A stretch of DNA of 39,037 nucleotides. Origin: Scleromatobacter humisilvae. GTDB lineage: Bacteria; Pseudomonadota; Gammaproteobacteria; Burkholderiales; Burkholderiaceae_C. The stretch lies in assembly GCF_023231945.1 (NCBI RefSeq), contig NZ_JAJLJH010000019.1, positions 1 through 39,037 of the forward strand. The letters run 5' to 3'. The notes beneath the pieces were generated by a model that did no database searches, was not told the origin of the DNA, and saw only the letters and a program-made list of their open reading frames with translations. Below, piece by piece: positions 9,497 to 17,597 of the stretch. Within the stretch, counting starts at the first letter, position 1, and the number at the start of each line of letters is the position of its first letter. Made by a program: the position numbers and the translations under genes.

Positions 9497-10008
9497 ACCT
9501 GCCGCATTTCGACGTCCAGCTCGGCTGGGTCGACATCGCGCTGCTGTCGGTGTTCGGCCTGTCGGTGCTGATCGGGCTGTGGCGCGGCTTCGTGTTCGAG
9601 ATCGTCTCGCTGCTGGGCTGGGCCGTGGCCTTCGTCATCGCCAACACGCTGGGGCCGCTGCTGGCCCGGTTCATCCCGCTGGGCGACGACGGCTCGCCGG
9701 CGCGACTGTGGACGGCCTACATCATCGTGTTCGTGCTGATCCTGCTCACCTGCACGCTGCTGGCGCGCATGCTGCGGGCGCTGGTCTCGGCGACGCCGCT
9801 GTCGTTCTTCGACCGCCTGCTGGGCGGCCTCTTCGGGGTGGTGCGCGGGGCGCTGATCCTGGTCGTGGTGGGGATGCTGGTGTCGCTGTCGCCGTATGCC
9901 TCGTCGGCGGTCTGGAAGAACTCGCACGGGGCGCTGTGGTTGGGCCTGGCGCTGGAAGGGTTGAAACCCGTGCTGCCGCAATCACTTAACGTGCACATCG
10001 CCACGTAG
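9493..10008 (+). CDS. cvpA: CvpA family inner-membrane protein
   Basis: A 171-residue hydrophobic protein with about four membrane helices (for example VDIALLSVFGLSVLIGLWRGF and AYIIVFVLILLTCTLLARML). The segment between the first helices, WRGFVFEIVSLLGW, and FFDRLLGGLFGVVRGAL are family signatures. CvpA is named for a requirement in colicin V production and is linked to envelope homeostasis; its exact molecular role is not established. GTG 9493 overlaps the dedD stop in a GTGA, which implies coupling. purF follows after 109 bp. Confidence 0.92.
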   Translation: MNLPHFDVQLGWVDIALLSVFGLSVLIGLWRGFVFEIVSLLGWAVAFVIANTLGPLLARFIPLGDDGSPARLWTAYIIVFVLILLTCTLLARMLRALVSATPLSFFDRLLGGLFGVVRGALILVVVGMLVSLSPYASSAVWKNSHGALWLGLALEGLKPVLPQSLNVHIAT

Positions 10009-10117
10009 GACGCTCACCCATTCGGGTCGAACTCGGCTACGGTTACGGATGTGGCGCAGGCCGCGACGACGGTCACGAACGAACTCTCTCGGTATTTTTC
10101 TTGAAACGGAACAAGGT

Positions 10118-11635
10118 ATGTGCGGCATCGTCGGCGTGATCTCGAAATCCCCCGTCAACCAGATGATCTATGACGCGCTGCTGCTGCTGCAGCACCGCGG
10201 GCAGGATGCCGCCGGCATCGTGACGATGCAAGGCACCAAGTGCTTCATGCACAAGGCGCGCGGCATGGTGCGCGACGTCTTCCGCACGCGCAACATGCGC
10301 GCGCTGCCGGGCACGGTCGGCCTCGGCCAGGTGCGCTACCCCACCGCGGGCAACGCGTACAGCGAGGAAGAGGCGCAGCCGTTCTACGTCAATGCGCCGT
10401 TCGGCATCGTGCTGGTGCACAACGGCAACCTGACCAACGCGCACGCGCTGAAGGCGGAGCTGGTCGAGAAGGATCGCCGCCACATCAACACCGAGTCCGA
10501 CACCGAAGTGCTGATCAACATCCTCGCGCATGAGCTGCAGAACGCGGCGCGCGGCTCGGATCTGACGCCCGACGTGGTCTTCCAGGCCGTGGGTGCGGTG
10601 CACAAGCGCATCAAGGGGTCCTACGCCGTCGTCGCGCTGATCGCCGGCTACGGGCTGTTGGCGTTCCGCGATCCGTACGGCATCCGCCCGCTGATCTACG
10701 GCACCGCCGAGACGGCCGACGGCAACAGCGTGATCGTGGCCAGCGAGAGCGTGGCGCTCGAGGGCACCGGCCACCAGGTCGTGCGCGACGTCGCCCCGGG
10801 CGAGGCGCTGTTCATCGACCCGAACGGCAACGTGCACGCCAAGCAGTGCGCCGAGAACCCGACGCTCAACCCGTGCATGTTCGAGTACGTGTACCTCGCG
10901 CGGCCCGATTCCGTCATCGACGGCATCTCCGTCTACCAGGCGCGCCTCAACATGGGTGAGACGCTGGCGCAGCGCCTGATCTCGACGATGCCGCCGTCCG
11001 ACATCGACGTCGTGATCCCGATCCCCGAATCGAGCCGCCCGTCGGCGATGCAGCTGGCGCAGAAGATCGGCAAGCCGTACCGCGAGGGCTTCGTCAAGAA
11101 CCGCTACGTCGGCCGCACCTTCATCATGCCGGGGCAGTCGGTGCGCAAGAAGTCGGTCCGTCAGAAGCTCAACGCGATCGGTGTCGAGTTCAAGGGCCGC
11201 AACGTGCTGCTCGTGGACGACTCCATCGTGCGCGGCACGACGTCCAAGGAGATCGTGCAGATGGCGCGCGAGGCCGGGGCCAACAAGGTCTACATGGCCT
11301 CGGCCGCGCCGCCGGTGAAGTACCCGAACGTCTACGGCATCGACATGCCCACGCCGGAGGAGCTGATCGCGTCGGGCCGCACGCAGGACGAGATCCGCGA
11401 GTTCATCGGCGCCGACGCGCTGATCTACCAGGACGTCGACGCGATGAAGCGCGTGGTCGGCAAGCTCAACGGCAAGGTCGCGAGTTTCGAGGCCTCGTGC
11501 TTCGACGGCCGCTACATCACGGGCGACGTCAGCGTCGAGGACTTCTCGACGATGCGCGAGCAGCGCCGTTCGCAGCAGACGGAGGAGGACGATCCCGCCC
11601 GCTCGCGCCTCGCGCTGCAGAACACCGGCGAGTAA
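10118..11635 (+). CDS. purF: Amidophosphoribosyltransferase PurF
   Basis: PurF carries out the first committed step of purine synthesis, using PRPP and glutamine to make 5-phosphoribosylamine. The start is ATG 10118, because the glutamine-amidotransferase nucleophile must be the Cys right after the initiator Met (MCGIVGVIS); an upstream in-frame extension is therefore not translated. The N-terminal Ntn domain contains HRGQDAAGIVT and GLGQVRYPTAGN. The C-terminal phosphoribosyltransferase domain has the PRPP loop LLVDDSIVRGTTSKEI. 505 residues matches the family. AAGGT lies just before the start. A strong hairpin terminator follows 23 bases after the stop. Confidence 0.98.
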   Translation: MCGIVGVISKSPVNQMIYDALLLLQHRGQDAAGIVTMQGTKCFMHKARGMVRDVFRTRNMRALPGTVGLGQVRYPTAGNAYSEEEAQPFYVNAPFGIVLVHNGNLTNAHALKAELVEKDRRHINTESDTEVLINILAHELQNAARGSDLTPDVVFQAVGAVHKRIKGSYAVVALIAGYGLLAFRDPYGIRPLIYGTAETADGNSVIVASESVALEGTGHQVVRDVAPGEALFIDPNGNVHAKQCAENPTLNPCMFEYVYLARPDSVIDGISVYQARLNMGETLAQRLISTMPPSDIDVVIPIPESSRPSAMQLAQKIGKPYREGFVKNRYVGRTFIMPGQSVRKKSVRQKLNAIGVEFKGRNVLLVDDSIVRGTTSKEIVQMAREAGANKVYMASAAPPVKYPNVYGIDMPTPEELIASGRTQDEIREFIGADALIYQDVDAMKRVVGKLNGKVASFEASCFDGRYITGDVSVEDFSTMREQRRSQQTEEDDPARSRLALQNTGE

Positions 11636-11658
11636 GCTCCGCTTTCTCCGATGCACAC

Positions 11659-11678
11659 GGCACCTTCGGGTGCCTTTT
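11659..11678 (+). terminator. Intrinsic terminator after purF
   Basis: A perfect 6-bp stem GGCACC (11659-11664) with GGTGCC (11669-11674) closes a very stable TTCG tetraloop and is followed by TTTT (11675-11678). It ends 14 bases before the gltX start codon, so it must either be leaky, act as an attenuator, or be paired with a gltX promoter in this short stretch. Confidence 0.75.
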
Positions 11679-11692
11679 CAATTGACCGCACC

Positions 11693-13087
11693 GTGACCAC
11701 ACCCATCCGCACCCGCATCGCCCCGTCGCCGACGGGCTTCCTCCACCTCGGCACCGCGCGCACCGCGCTGTACTCGTGGGCGTTCGCGCGCCATCACGGC
11801 GGCGAGTTCGTGCTGCGCATCGAGGACACCGACGTCGCGCGCTCGACGCAGGACTCGGTCGACCAGATCATCGCCGCGATGAAGTGGCTGGGCCTGCAGT
11901 ACGACGAGGGCCCGGTCTACCAGATGCAGCGCCTCGATCGCTACAAGGCGGTCGTCGACCAGATGCTCGCGGCGGGCACCGCTTACCACTGCTATTGCAC
12001 GCCGGACGACCTCGAGAAGATGAAGGCCGACCAGGAAGCGCGCGGCGAGAAGCGGCGCTACGACGGCACGTGGCGTCCGCTGCCCGGCAAGACGCTGCCG
12101 GCGATTCCCGAGGGCGTGAAGCCCGTGGTTCGCTTCGCCAATCCGGCCGACGGCGAGGTGAGCTGGGACGACCTGGTCAAGGGCCCGATCACCATCGGCA
12201 ACAAGGAGATCGACGACCTCATCATCGTGCGCGACGACGGCGTGCCGACGTACAACTTCGCGGTGGTGGTCGACGACTGGGACATGCGCATCAGCCACGT
12301 CTTCCGCGGCGACGAGCACATCAACAACACGCCCTGGCAGATCAACATGTTCCGCGCGCTGGGCGCGGCGCTGCCGCAGTTCGGCCACCTGCCCATCATC
12401 CTCGGCGACGACGGGCTGAAGCTGTCCAAGCGCCGCGGCGCGGTCAGCGTTACCGACTACGAGGACAACGGCTACCTGCCCGAGGGCATGAACAACTACC
12501 TCGCGCGCCTGGGCTGGAGCCATGGCGACGACGAGCTGTTCACGCTGGAGCAGATGGTGGCGTGGTTCGACGGCTCGCACCTGAACAGGAGCCCGGCGCA
12601 GTGGGATCCGGCCAAGCTGCTGTGGGTCAACGCGCACCACATGAAGCAGGCTGGCGACGCGCGGCTGGCCGCGCTGGCGGTGGCGCAGCTGAAGAAGAAG
12701 GGCATCGAGGCGCAGGCCGACGACGCGATGGCCGCGCGCTGCGCGCTGCTGAAGGATCGCTGCCAGACCACCGTCGAACTGGCCGGCTGGCTGGAGATGT
12801 TCTACGAGCCGCAGGCGGCGCCGCAAGCCGAGGTCGACCAGCACGTCACCGACGCCGCGAAGACCGCGCTGCGCACGCTGCGCGACAAGCTCGAGACCGC
12901 GACGTGGGACAAGGCCGGCATCGCCGCCGCGATGAAGGAGACGCTGGCGGCGCACGCCATCAAGATGCCGCAACTGGCGATCCCGCTGCGCGTGGTCGTG
13001 TGCGGGCGCGCCCAGACGCCGGCCATCGATGCGCTGCTGGCGCTTTTCGATCGACAAGTTGTGCTCGACCGCTTGCGCACTGTTTGA
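11693..13087 (+). CDS. gltX: Glutamyl-tRNA synthetase GltX
   Basis: A class I aminoacyl-tRNA synthetase that charges tRNA-Glu. The HIGH-type motif is [13 protein letters not shown] at the N-terminus and the KMSKS-type motif is [19 protein letters not shown] is also typical. GTG 11693 is chosen because it gives [15 protein letters not shown] and a 464-residue protein, close to the family norm; an in-frame ATG at 11651 lies upstream of the terminator hairpin and would translate through it. No convincing Shine-Dalgarno sequence is visible. The gene is followed by tRNA-Ala and two tRNA-Glu genes, the latter being its own substrate. Confidence 0.96.
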   Translation: MTTPIRTRIAPSPTGFLHLGTARTALYSWAFARHHGGEFVLRIEDTDVARSTQDSVDQIIAAMKWLGLQYDEGPVYQMQRLDRYKAVVDQMLAAGTAYHCYCTPDDLEKMKADQEARGEKRRYDGTWRPLPGKTLPAIPEGVKPVVRFANPADGEVSWDDLVKGPITIGNKEIDDLIIVRDDGVPTYNFAVVVDDWDMRISHVFRGDEHINNTPWQINMFRALGAALPQFGHLPIILGDDGLKLSKRRGAVSVTDYEDNGYLPEGMNNYLARLGWSHGDDELFTLEQMVAWFDGSHLNRSPAQWDPAKLLWVNAHHMKQAGDARLAALAVAQLKKKGIEAQADDAMAARCALLKDRCQTTVELAGWLEMFYEPQAAPQAEVDQHVTDAAKTALRTLRDKLETATWDKAGIAAAMKETLAAHAIKMPQLAIPLRVVVCGRAQTPAIDALLALFDRQVVLDRLRTV

Positions 13088-13102
13088 AATCTGTTCTATA
13101 CT
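13073..13102 (+). promoter_or_regulatory. Candidate sigma-70 promoter for the tRNA cluster
   Basis: TTGCGC (13073-13078) and TATACT (13097-13102) are separated by 18 bases, with the -35 element inside the last codons of gltX. Transcription would start near 13109, about 55 bases before tRNA-Ala. The -10 element is strong for such GC-rich DNA. A start site has not been mapped, so this is an inference from spacing and consensus. Confidence 0.5.
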
Positions 13103-13163
13103 AGCGGTCTTCGCTCTTCACCACGCGATGCGGTTTTGACAGGTTGCTGTCGAGGCCAGAATC

Positions 13164-13239
<76 letters not shown>

Positions 13240-13292
13240 ACCGCTTAGCCGGTTGCCAGCAACGCGTGGCTGAAGAGAGAAGAAAGAATACT

Positions 13293-13368
13293 GACCCTAT
13301 CGTCTAGAGGCCTAGGACACGACCCTTTCACGGTCGTTACCGGGGTTCGAATCCCCGTGGGGTCGCCA
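13293..13368 (+). tRNA. tRNA-Glu (anticodon TTC), copy 1
   Basis: A 76-nt cloverleaf with acceptor GACCCTA/TGGGGTC and encoded CCA. The anticodon arm CGACC-CTTTCAC-GGTCG shows anticodon TTC. It differs from copy 2 at the second acceptor base (A instead of G), near the T stem and at the discriminator base (G instead of A). Confidence 0.97.
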
Positions 13369-13430
13369 GCGAAAGCGGGCACAAGTTGCAGGCAGCGCTT
13401 GGAACGCAAGTTCGAAGTTGCCGACCACGT

Positions 13431-13507
13431 GGAGTGGTAGTTCAGTTGGTTAGAATACCGGCCTGTCACGCCGGGGGTCGCGGGTTCGAGTCCCGTCCAC
13501 TCCGCCA
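13431..13507 (+). tRNA. tRNA-Asp (anticodon GTC), copy 1
   Basis: A 77-nt cloverleaf with acceptor GGAGTGG/CCACTCC, anticodon arm CCGGC-CTGTCAC-GCCGG (anticodon GTC) and encoded CCA. It appears identical to copy 2. The spacer from tRNA-Glu copy 1 is 62 bases. Confidence 0.97.
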
Positions 13508-13516
13508 AAATACCAG

Positions 13517-13549
13517 CGGGTTGCAGTCGACAGGATGCAGCCCGTTTTT
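13517..13549 (+). terminator. Intrinsic terminator inside the tRNA cluster
   Basis: CGGGTTGCA (13517-13525) pairs with TGCAGCCCG (13536-13544), with one G-T pair, and is followed by TTTTT (13545-13549). It lies ten bases after tRNA-Asp copy 1 and should end most transcription of the Ala-Glu-Asp set. Confidence 0.75.
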
Positions 13550-13586
13550 GATCCAGGGAAACCTGGTGCAGAATTGCTTTCAGACT

Positions 13587-13662
13587 GGCCCTATCGTCTA
13601 GAGGCCTAGGACACGACCCTTTCACGGTCGTTACAGGGGTTCGAATCCCCTTGGGGTCACCA
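13587..13662 (+). tRNA. tRNA-Glu (anticodon TTC), copy 2
   Basis: A 76-nt cloverleaf with acceptor GGCCCTA/TGGGGTC (one G-T pair), anticodon arm CGACC-CTTTCAC-GGTCG (anticodon TTC) and encoded CCA. Only 37 bases separate it from the upstream terminator, and no clear promoter was found there. Confidence 0.97.
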
Positions 13663-13727
13663 GTCACATCGCAAGCCTTCAGCGCTTGCAGCGCCTCGAG
13701 CGGCGTCGCTCGAGTCGTCCGCCACGT

Positions 13728-13804
13728 GGAGTGGTAGTTCAGTTGGTTAGAATACCGGCCTGTCACGCCGGGGGTCGCGGGTTCGAGTCCCGTCCACTCC
13801 GCCA
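13728..13804 (+). tRNA. tRNA-Asp (anticodon GTC), copy 2
   Basis: A 77-nt cloverleaf, apparently identical to copy 1, with anticodon GTC and encoded CCA. The 65-base spacer before it differs from the first Glu-Asp spacer and contains a perfect hairpin CTCGAGCG-GCGT-CGCTCGAG (13695-13714). Confidence 0.97.
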
Positions 13805-13812
13805 CTCATCTC

Positions 13813-13848
13813 AAAGCCGTTGCGAATCGTCGATTTGCAGCGGCTTTT
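13813..13848 (+). terminator. Intrinsic terminator after the tRNA cluster
   Basis: AAAGCCG (13813-13819) pairs with CGGCTTT (13841-13847). The stem continues inward through TTGCGAAT and ATTTGCAG with two G-T pairs, closing a 5-base loop. TTTT at 13845-13848 ends the structure. Confidence 0.75.
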
Positions 13849-14283
13849 GACTTTGGGGCATGGCGCGCGACGTCGTCACATCGGATGAGTCGCCGGACAA
13901 GCGCTTGCCATGGCATTCGCACACGCGCCGCCAGCGGAAGCCTGCCCCGACGCGAAGCGGAGGACGCCATGGACGCCGTTGTCGCAGGACATCGTTTCGC
14001 GCGCCTGGCGGTGGCCGGCCGCAAGCTGTGGGATGACGGCCGGTGCGCCACTCCCCCGGCGCAGGCCGATCTCGCCGCGCCCCACGCGGGCGGACAGGCG
14101 CCGATCGTGATCCTGAAGGTCGAGGCCCGCTGAGCGGCCGCGATTTCAGGTTCGCCGAAAAGCAGCCGATATCCCGTTCATTCCCGCCCGGGAAGGCCGC
14201 GCGCTGCCGACAGCCGACGTGTCGAAGGCGACACGATCTACAGCTTCTCGCGCACCGAGCCGATACACAGGCAGGAGCCCGCC
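13849..14283. other. Sparsely coding stretch between tRNA cluster and lipoprotein gene
   Basis: About 435 bases with no recognisable conserved gene. It contains one plausible small ORF (13969-14133, listed separately), a perfect 6-bp stem GTGTCG-AAGG-CGACAC (14219-14234) upstream of the lipoprotein gene, and the lipoprotein ribosome binding site. No convincing promoter was seen. Confidence 0.5.
13969..14133 (+). CDS. Possible small protein, 54 residues, unknown
   Basis: ATG 13969 is preceded by GGAGG (13959-13963) at a spacing of five bases, a good ribosome binding site. From about codon 10 the third codon positions are mostly G or C, as in neighbouring genes. The product (start MDAVVAGHRFARLAVAGRKL, end APIVILKVEAR) has no signal peptide, membrane helix or motif I recognise. 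Overlapping longer ORFs on both strands lack such a start signal. It may equally be non-coding. Confidence 0.35.
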   Translation: MDAVVAGHRFARLAVAGRKLWDDGRCATPPAQADLAAPHAGGQAPIVILKVEAR

Positions 14284-14946
14284 ATGAACGACTGCCACGA
14301 CCTTACCCCGAACGCCGGCGCGCGCGCCCCCGCCCGCGCGTCCCGCGCGCGCGGGGGGCTCGCGCTGGCGGCCGCGGCCTGGCTCGCGGCGTGCAGCGCG
14401 GTGCCCAACGCGGCGCCGAAATATCGCGAGCCGCCCAAGGGCGTGGCCGCGGCCAAGGTGCGGGTCGTCAACCTGCGTCCGTACGCCTACTACGCCGACA
14501 TCGCCGTGTTCGACTCGCCGTCGTGCTTCACCAAGGCCAACCTCGGCATGACCGGCGGCAACAGCCGCGACGCCGAACGCATCGGCATGCTGGACGACAA
14601 GCCCGTGTCGCCCGCCACGCTCGAGCGCTACGTGCGCGCCGAGGAGGCGCTGGTGATCGGGCCGCGCGCCGTGTTCCCGACGGTCACGAGCGCCGAGGTC
14701 ATGCACGTGCTGCAGCCCGACACGCAGAACGAGGTGCGCGCGCGCACCGCCGGCGTCTGCAAGGTGCCGGCGTTCGTGCCGAAGGCGGGCGAGCAGTACG
14801 AAATCGAGATCGACCTGACGCCCGCGCGCTGCACGGTGACGCCGTACCACCTGGTCGGCACCGACGGCGCGGTGCGACGCGAGCCAGTGGAAGTGCACGA
14901 GTCGCGCATCTCCACCTACGAGTTCGACATGAAGTGCTTCAAGTGA
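14284..14946 (+). CDS. Putative lipoprotein of unknown function
   Basis: A 220-residue protein whose N-terminal hydrophobic stretch (LALAAAAWLAACS) ends in a lipobox with Cys at about residue 37, so it should be lipid-modified and exported. The n-region is long and Arg-rich. I do not recognise the mature domain. It starts with a beta-like segment AAKVRVVNLRPYAYYADIAV, has three further Cys (SCF, GVCKV, ARCTV) plus one near the C-terminus, and ends in FDMKCFK. The even number and spacing of Cys suggest disulfides. GGCAGGAG precedes the ATG. Its last 8 bases overlap the convergent GNAT gene. Confidence 0.75.
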   Translation: MNDCHDLTPNAGARAPARASRARGGLALAAAAWLAACSAVPNAAPKYREPPKGVAAAKVRVVNLRPYAYYADIAVFDSPSCFTKANLGMTGGNSRDAERIGMLDDKPVSPATLERYVRAEEALVIGPRAVFPTVTSAEVMHVLQPDTQNEVRARTAGVCKVPAFVPKAGEQYEIEIDLTPARCTVTPYHLVGTDGAVRREPVEVHESRISTYEFDMKCFK

Positions 14947-15454
14947 GGTCGATGGCGTAGACCAGGGCCACGATCGCTTCGCCGGCCCAGGTGTCGTCCA
15001 CGCGATCGACGCAGCGCCAGCCGAGCGACTCGTAGAAGCCGATGGCCGGCGTGTTCGTCTGCAGCACCTTCAGGTGCAGCGCGCTGGCGCCGACGTCGCG
15101 CGCCCACTGCGCCGTCGCGGCCAGCAGCGCGGAGCCCGCGCCCAGCCCCTTGCGGTCGGGACGCGCGTGCAGGTTGTTGATGTAGACGCTGCCGCGCTCG
15201 TCGGGCGCGAAGGCCGCGACGAACGCGATGGGCTCGCCGTCGGACTCCGCGACCAGCACGCGGCCCGCGCCATCCAGAAGCGCCGGCAGCTTGCGTCGCC
15301 AGTCCTCGATGCTGGCCGCCGGCATCGTGACGTCGAGGTAGTGGTCGGATACCTGGCCCCGGTATGCGACGCGGCGGCTCTGCACGTGGATCTCGTCGAT
15401 GGTCGCGAGGTCGGCCAGCGTGGCGTCGCGCAGGCCCAGCGGCGTCCTTGCCAT
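14939..15454 (-). CDS. GNAT-family N-acetyltransferase
   Basis: A 171-residue single-domain acetyltransferase. The GNAT core is visible: DATLADLATIDEIHVQSRR at the N-terminus, the beta4 strand GSVYINNLHARPDRKGLGAG with the acetyl-CoA pyrophosphate-binding loop (R-x-x-GLGAG), and the late motif NTPAIGFYESLGWRCVDR. The substrate cannot be told from sequence; the closest look is to RimI/PhnO-type enzymes. It is the third gene of an alkylation-repair operon: its ATG (15452-15454) overlaps the ogt stop by one base. The 3' end overlaps the convergent lipoprotein gene by 8 bases. Confidence 0.88.
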   Translation of the reverse strand: MARTPLGLRDATLADLATIDEIHVQSRRVAYRGQVSDHYLDVTMPAASIEDWRRKLPALLDGAGRVLVAESDGEPIAFVAAFAPDERGSVYINNLHARPDRKGLGAGSALLAATAQWARDVGASALHLKVLQTNTPAIGFYESLGWRCVDRVDDTWAGEAIVALVYAIDLT

Positions 15455-16023
15455 CACAGCAACTGGGCCTGCGCCTCGTGGCGCGCGCCGGGCGCCAGCG
15501 CGGTGCCCTCGATGTCCAGCAGCGCCTGCTTGCGATGCAGGCCGCCCGCGTAGCCGGTGAGCGTGCCGTTCTCGCCTATGACGCGATGGCACGGCACGAT
15601 GACGGAGATCGGATTGCGCCCGACCGCCGCGCCCACCGCGCGCGACGCCTGCGGGCTGCCCAGCTCGCGCGCGATGCGGCCGTAGCTGACGGTGTCGCCG
15701 CACCGGATCGCGCAAAGGCGGCGCCAGACGGCCTCCTGGAAGTCGGTGCCGCGCGGCGCCAGCGGTACCTTGAATTCGCGCAGCCGGCCCGCGAAATAGA
15801 GCGCGAGCTCCTCGCGCGCCTGCGCGATCCAGCGCTGCGCGTCGTCGACGGGGGCCTCGAGCATGCCGGGCGAATGCAGCTGGTCGCCGAACCACAGGCC
15901 CATCAGGCCCTCGTCGCTGGCCAGCGCGGTGAGGGGGCCGAGCGGCGTGTCGATGACGCCCTGGACGAGTGCGTCGCCGGTGGTGCGGCGCGCGGGCAGG
16001 GCGTGGGAAGCGGTGTGGGTCAT
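15454..16023 (-). CDS. ogt: Methylated-DNA--protein-cysteine methyltransferase Ogt
   Basis: A suicide repair protein that moves the methyl group from O6-methylguanine (and O4-methylthymine) to its own cysteine. The active-site motif is VIVPCHRVIG with Cys at about residue 145, preceded by SYGRIARELGSPQASRAVG, the recognition helix region with the Arg finger. 189 residues fits the Ogt class. ATG 16023 (MTHTASHALPARR) is preferred over a longer frame that reads into the upstream gene; it overlaps the stop of the Ada-AlkA gene in an ATGA. The protein corresponds to the C-terminal half of classical Ada. Confidence 0.95.
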   Translation of the reverse strand: MTHTASHALPARRTTGDALVQGVIDTPLGPLTALASDEGLMGLWFGDQLHSPGMLEAPVDDAQRWIAQAREELALYFAGRLREFKVPLAPRGTDFQEAVWRRLCAIRCGDTVSYGRIARELGSPQASRAVGAAVGRNPISVIVPCHRVIGENGTLTGYAGGLHRKQALLDIEGTALAPGARHEAQAQLL

Positions 16024-17597
16024 GCTGATTCCTTGGCGGTCGTCTTGCGGACCGCATTGCGTTTCTTGACGGGGGCGGGCGCCGGGCTCGGATCGTCGGA
16101 CTCCAGCGCCCGCCACAGCGCGATGACGGCGTAGGAGCGCCAGGGACGCCAGCTCTCGGCCATCGCGATGGCCTGCGGTGCGTCGCGCGCCTGCGCGAGG
16201 CCCAGCGCCTTCAGCAGGCCGATGTCGGTCGCGGGAAAGGCGTCGGGCCAGCCCAGCACGCGCAGCGCGAGCAGCTGCGTCGTCCAGTCGCCGATGCCGG
16301 GCAGGGCGAGCAGCGTGTCCTGCGTGCTGGCCAGCGGCGCGCCGCGATGCAGCGGCAGGCCGTCGACGACGGCGCGCGCGAGGCCCTGCAGCGCGGCCAC
16401 GCGCTGGCGCACGATGCCCAGCTCGCCGATCGAGTCGGGCGTGGCCGCGGCGATCGTCGCCGCGTCGGGGAAGCAGCGGGTCAGGCCGGGCCAGGGCGTC
16501 TCGACCGGCGCGCCGAAGCGCTCGATGAGCCGCCGCGTCAACGTGCGCGCGGCGGCGACGGTGACCTGCTGGCCCAGCACGATGCGCGCGGCGGTCTCGA
16601 AGCCGTCGAAGCTGCCGGGCATGCGCAGGCCCGCCGTCATCGCCGAAGCCGGATGCAGCTCGGCCAGCGTCGCCAGCAGCGGCGCCATGTGGGTGGGATC
16701 GGCGTCCAGGTCGAGCGCGTGGCGCGCCGCCTCGACCAGCTGGCCGCTGTGCGCGGCGAGGTTCGCGCTGGCGCGCAGCTCGACCTCGTGGCGTTCTTCC
16801 AGGAACTCGATCTCGATCCAGCCGCGCGCGGGTTCCGCCGCGGCGCCGGCGTGGCCGGATTCGTCGACGGCCGGCCGCGGCGCGCTCCAGGTGCGGCGGA
16901 TGACACGGCCGCTGACCTCCTCGACACCCGCCAGCACGCGCTGCTCCCAGAACGCCAGCATGCTGGCGACGTCATACGGCGGCCGGTATCCGAGGCGGAC
17001 CCGCAGCCCGTCGCCGCCGGCCTTGGACGAGCGCGCGGCGCCGCGCAGCTCGGTCGGCTTGAGCCGCACCTGCTCGGCGAAGACGGCGTTGAAGCGGCGC
17101 AGGCTCTCGAAGCCGCAGGCGAGCGCCACCTCGGTGACGGGCAGGTCGGTGTCGGTCAGCAGCTGCTTGGCCTGCAGCAGGCGTTGCGTGGTGAGGTAGT
17201 CGATCGGGCTGACGCCGTGCGCCTGCGCGAACACGCGCCGCAGGTGGCGCTCGGTGACGCCCAGCCGCGCCGCGAGCTCGGGCATGCGCACGGCCGCGCC
17301 GACGCGCACGGCATGGTCGATCATGCGCGCCGCGTGCTGCGCGAGCACCTGCGACGAGTCCATCAGGCTCAGGCCCGGCGCGAGCTCCGGACGGCAGCGC
17401 AGGCACGGCCGGAAGCCGGCCTGTTCGGCCGTGGCGGCGTTGGCGTAGAAGCGGCAGTTCTCGCGGCGCGGCGTACGCACGCGGCACACCGGGCGGCAGT
17501 AGATGCGCGTCGACGTGACGCCCACGAAGAAGCGGCCGTCGAAGCGCGCGTCGTGCGCGGCGAGGGCCTTCCAGGCGATGTCGGGATCGAGTTCCAT
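16020..17597 (-). CDS. alkA: Ada-type regulator fused to AlkA 3-methyladenine DNA glycosylase
   Basis: A 525-residue fusion. Residues 1-80 are the Ada methylphosphotriester-repair domain with the four zinc Cys (C34 and C38 in YCRPVC, C65 and C68 in CLRC). Residues about 90-190 are an AraC-type helix-turn-helix (MPELAARLGVTERHLRRVF; VALACGFESLRRFNAVF). Then come an AlkA N-terminal domain (about 205-330) and an HhH-GPD glycosylase domain with LPGIGDWTTQLLALR and a catalytic Asp at about 458 (FPATDIGL). The family logic is that methyl transfer to the N-terminal Cys turns the protein into an activator of its own operon. ATG 17597 is the first start before the Ada domain. A Lys/Arg-rich tail ends the protein. 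Confidence 0.95.
   Translation of the reverse strand: MELDPDIAWKALAAHDARFDGRFFVGVTSTRIYCRPVCRVRTPRRENCRFYANAATAEQAGFRPCLRCRPELAPGLSLMDSSQVLAQHAARMIDHAVRVGAAVRMPELAARLGVTERHLRRVFAQAHGVSPIDYLTTQRLLQAKQLLTDTDLPVTEVALACGFESLRRFNAVFAEQVRLKPTELRGAARSSKAGGDGLRVRLGYRPPYDVASMLAFWEQRVLAGVEEVSGRVIRRTWSAPRPAVDESGHAGAAAEPARGWIEIEFLEERHEVELRASANLAAHSGQLVEAARHALDLDADPTHMAPLLATLAELHPASAMTAGLRMPGSFDGFETAARIVLGQQVTVAAARTLTRRLIERFGAPVETPWPGLTRCFPDAATIAAATPDSIGELGIVRQRVAALQGLARAVVDGLPLHRGAPLASTQDTLLALPGIGDWTTQLLALRVLGWPDAFPATDIGLLKALGLAQARDAPQAIAMAESWRPWRSYAVIALWRALESDDPSPAPAPVKKRNAVRKTTAKESA

Noticed and set aside
10049-10117. N-terminal extension of PurF from an upstream GTG
   Set aside because: PurF needs its nucleophilic Cys directly after the initiator Met, so the start must be ATG 10118.
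11651-11692. ATG 11651 as the gltX start
   Set aside because: It would translate through a terminator hairpin and add 14 residues before the conserved TRIAPSPTG start.
13245-13805. Minus-strand 186-codon ORF across the tRNA cluster, with repeated WTGLEPATPGVTGRYSNQL
   Set aside because: It is the antisense of the tRNA-Asp and tRNA-Glu genes. This is a well-known false protein that arises from tRNA complements; the repeat reflects the duplicated tRNAs.
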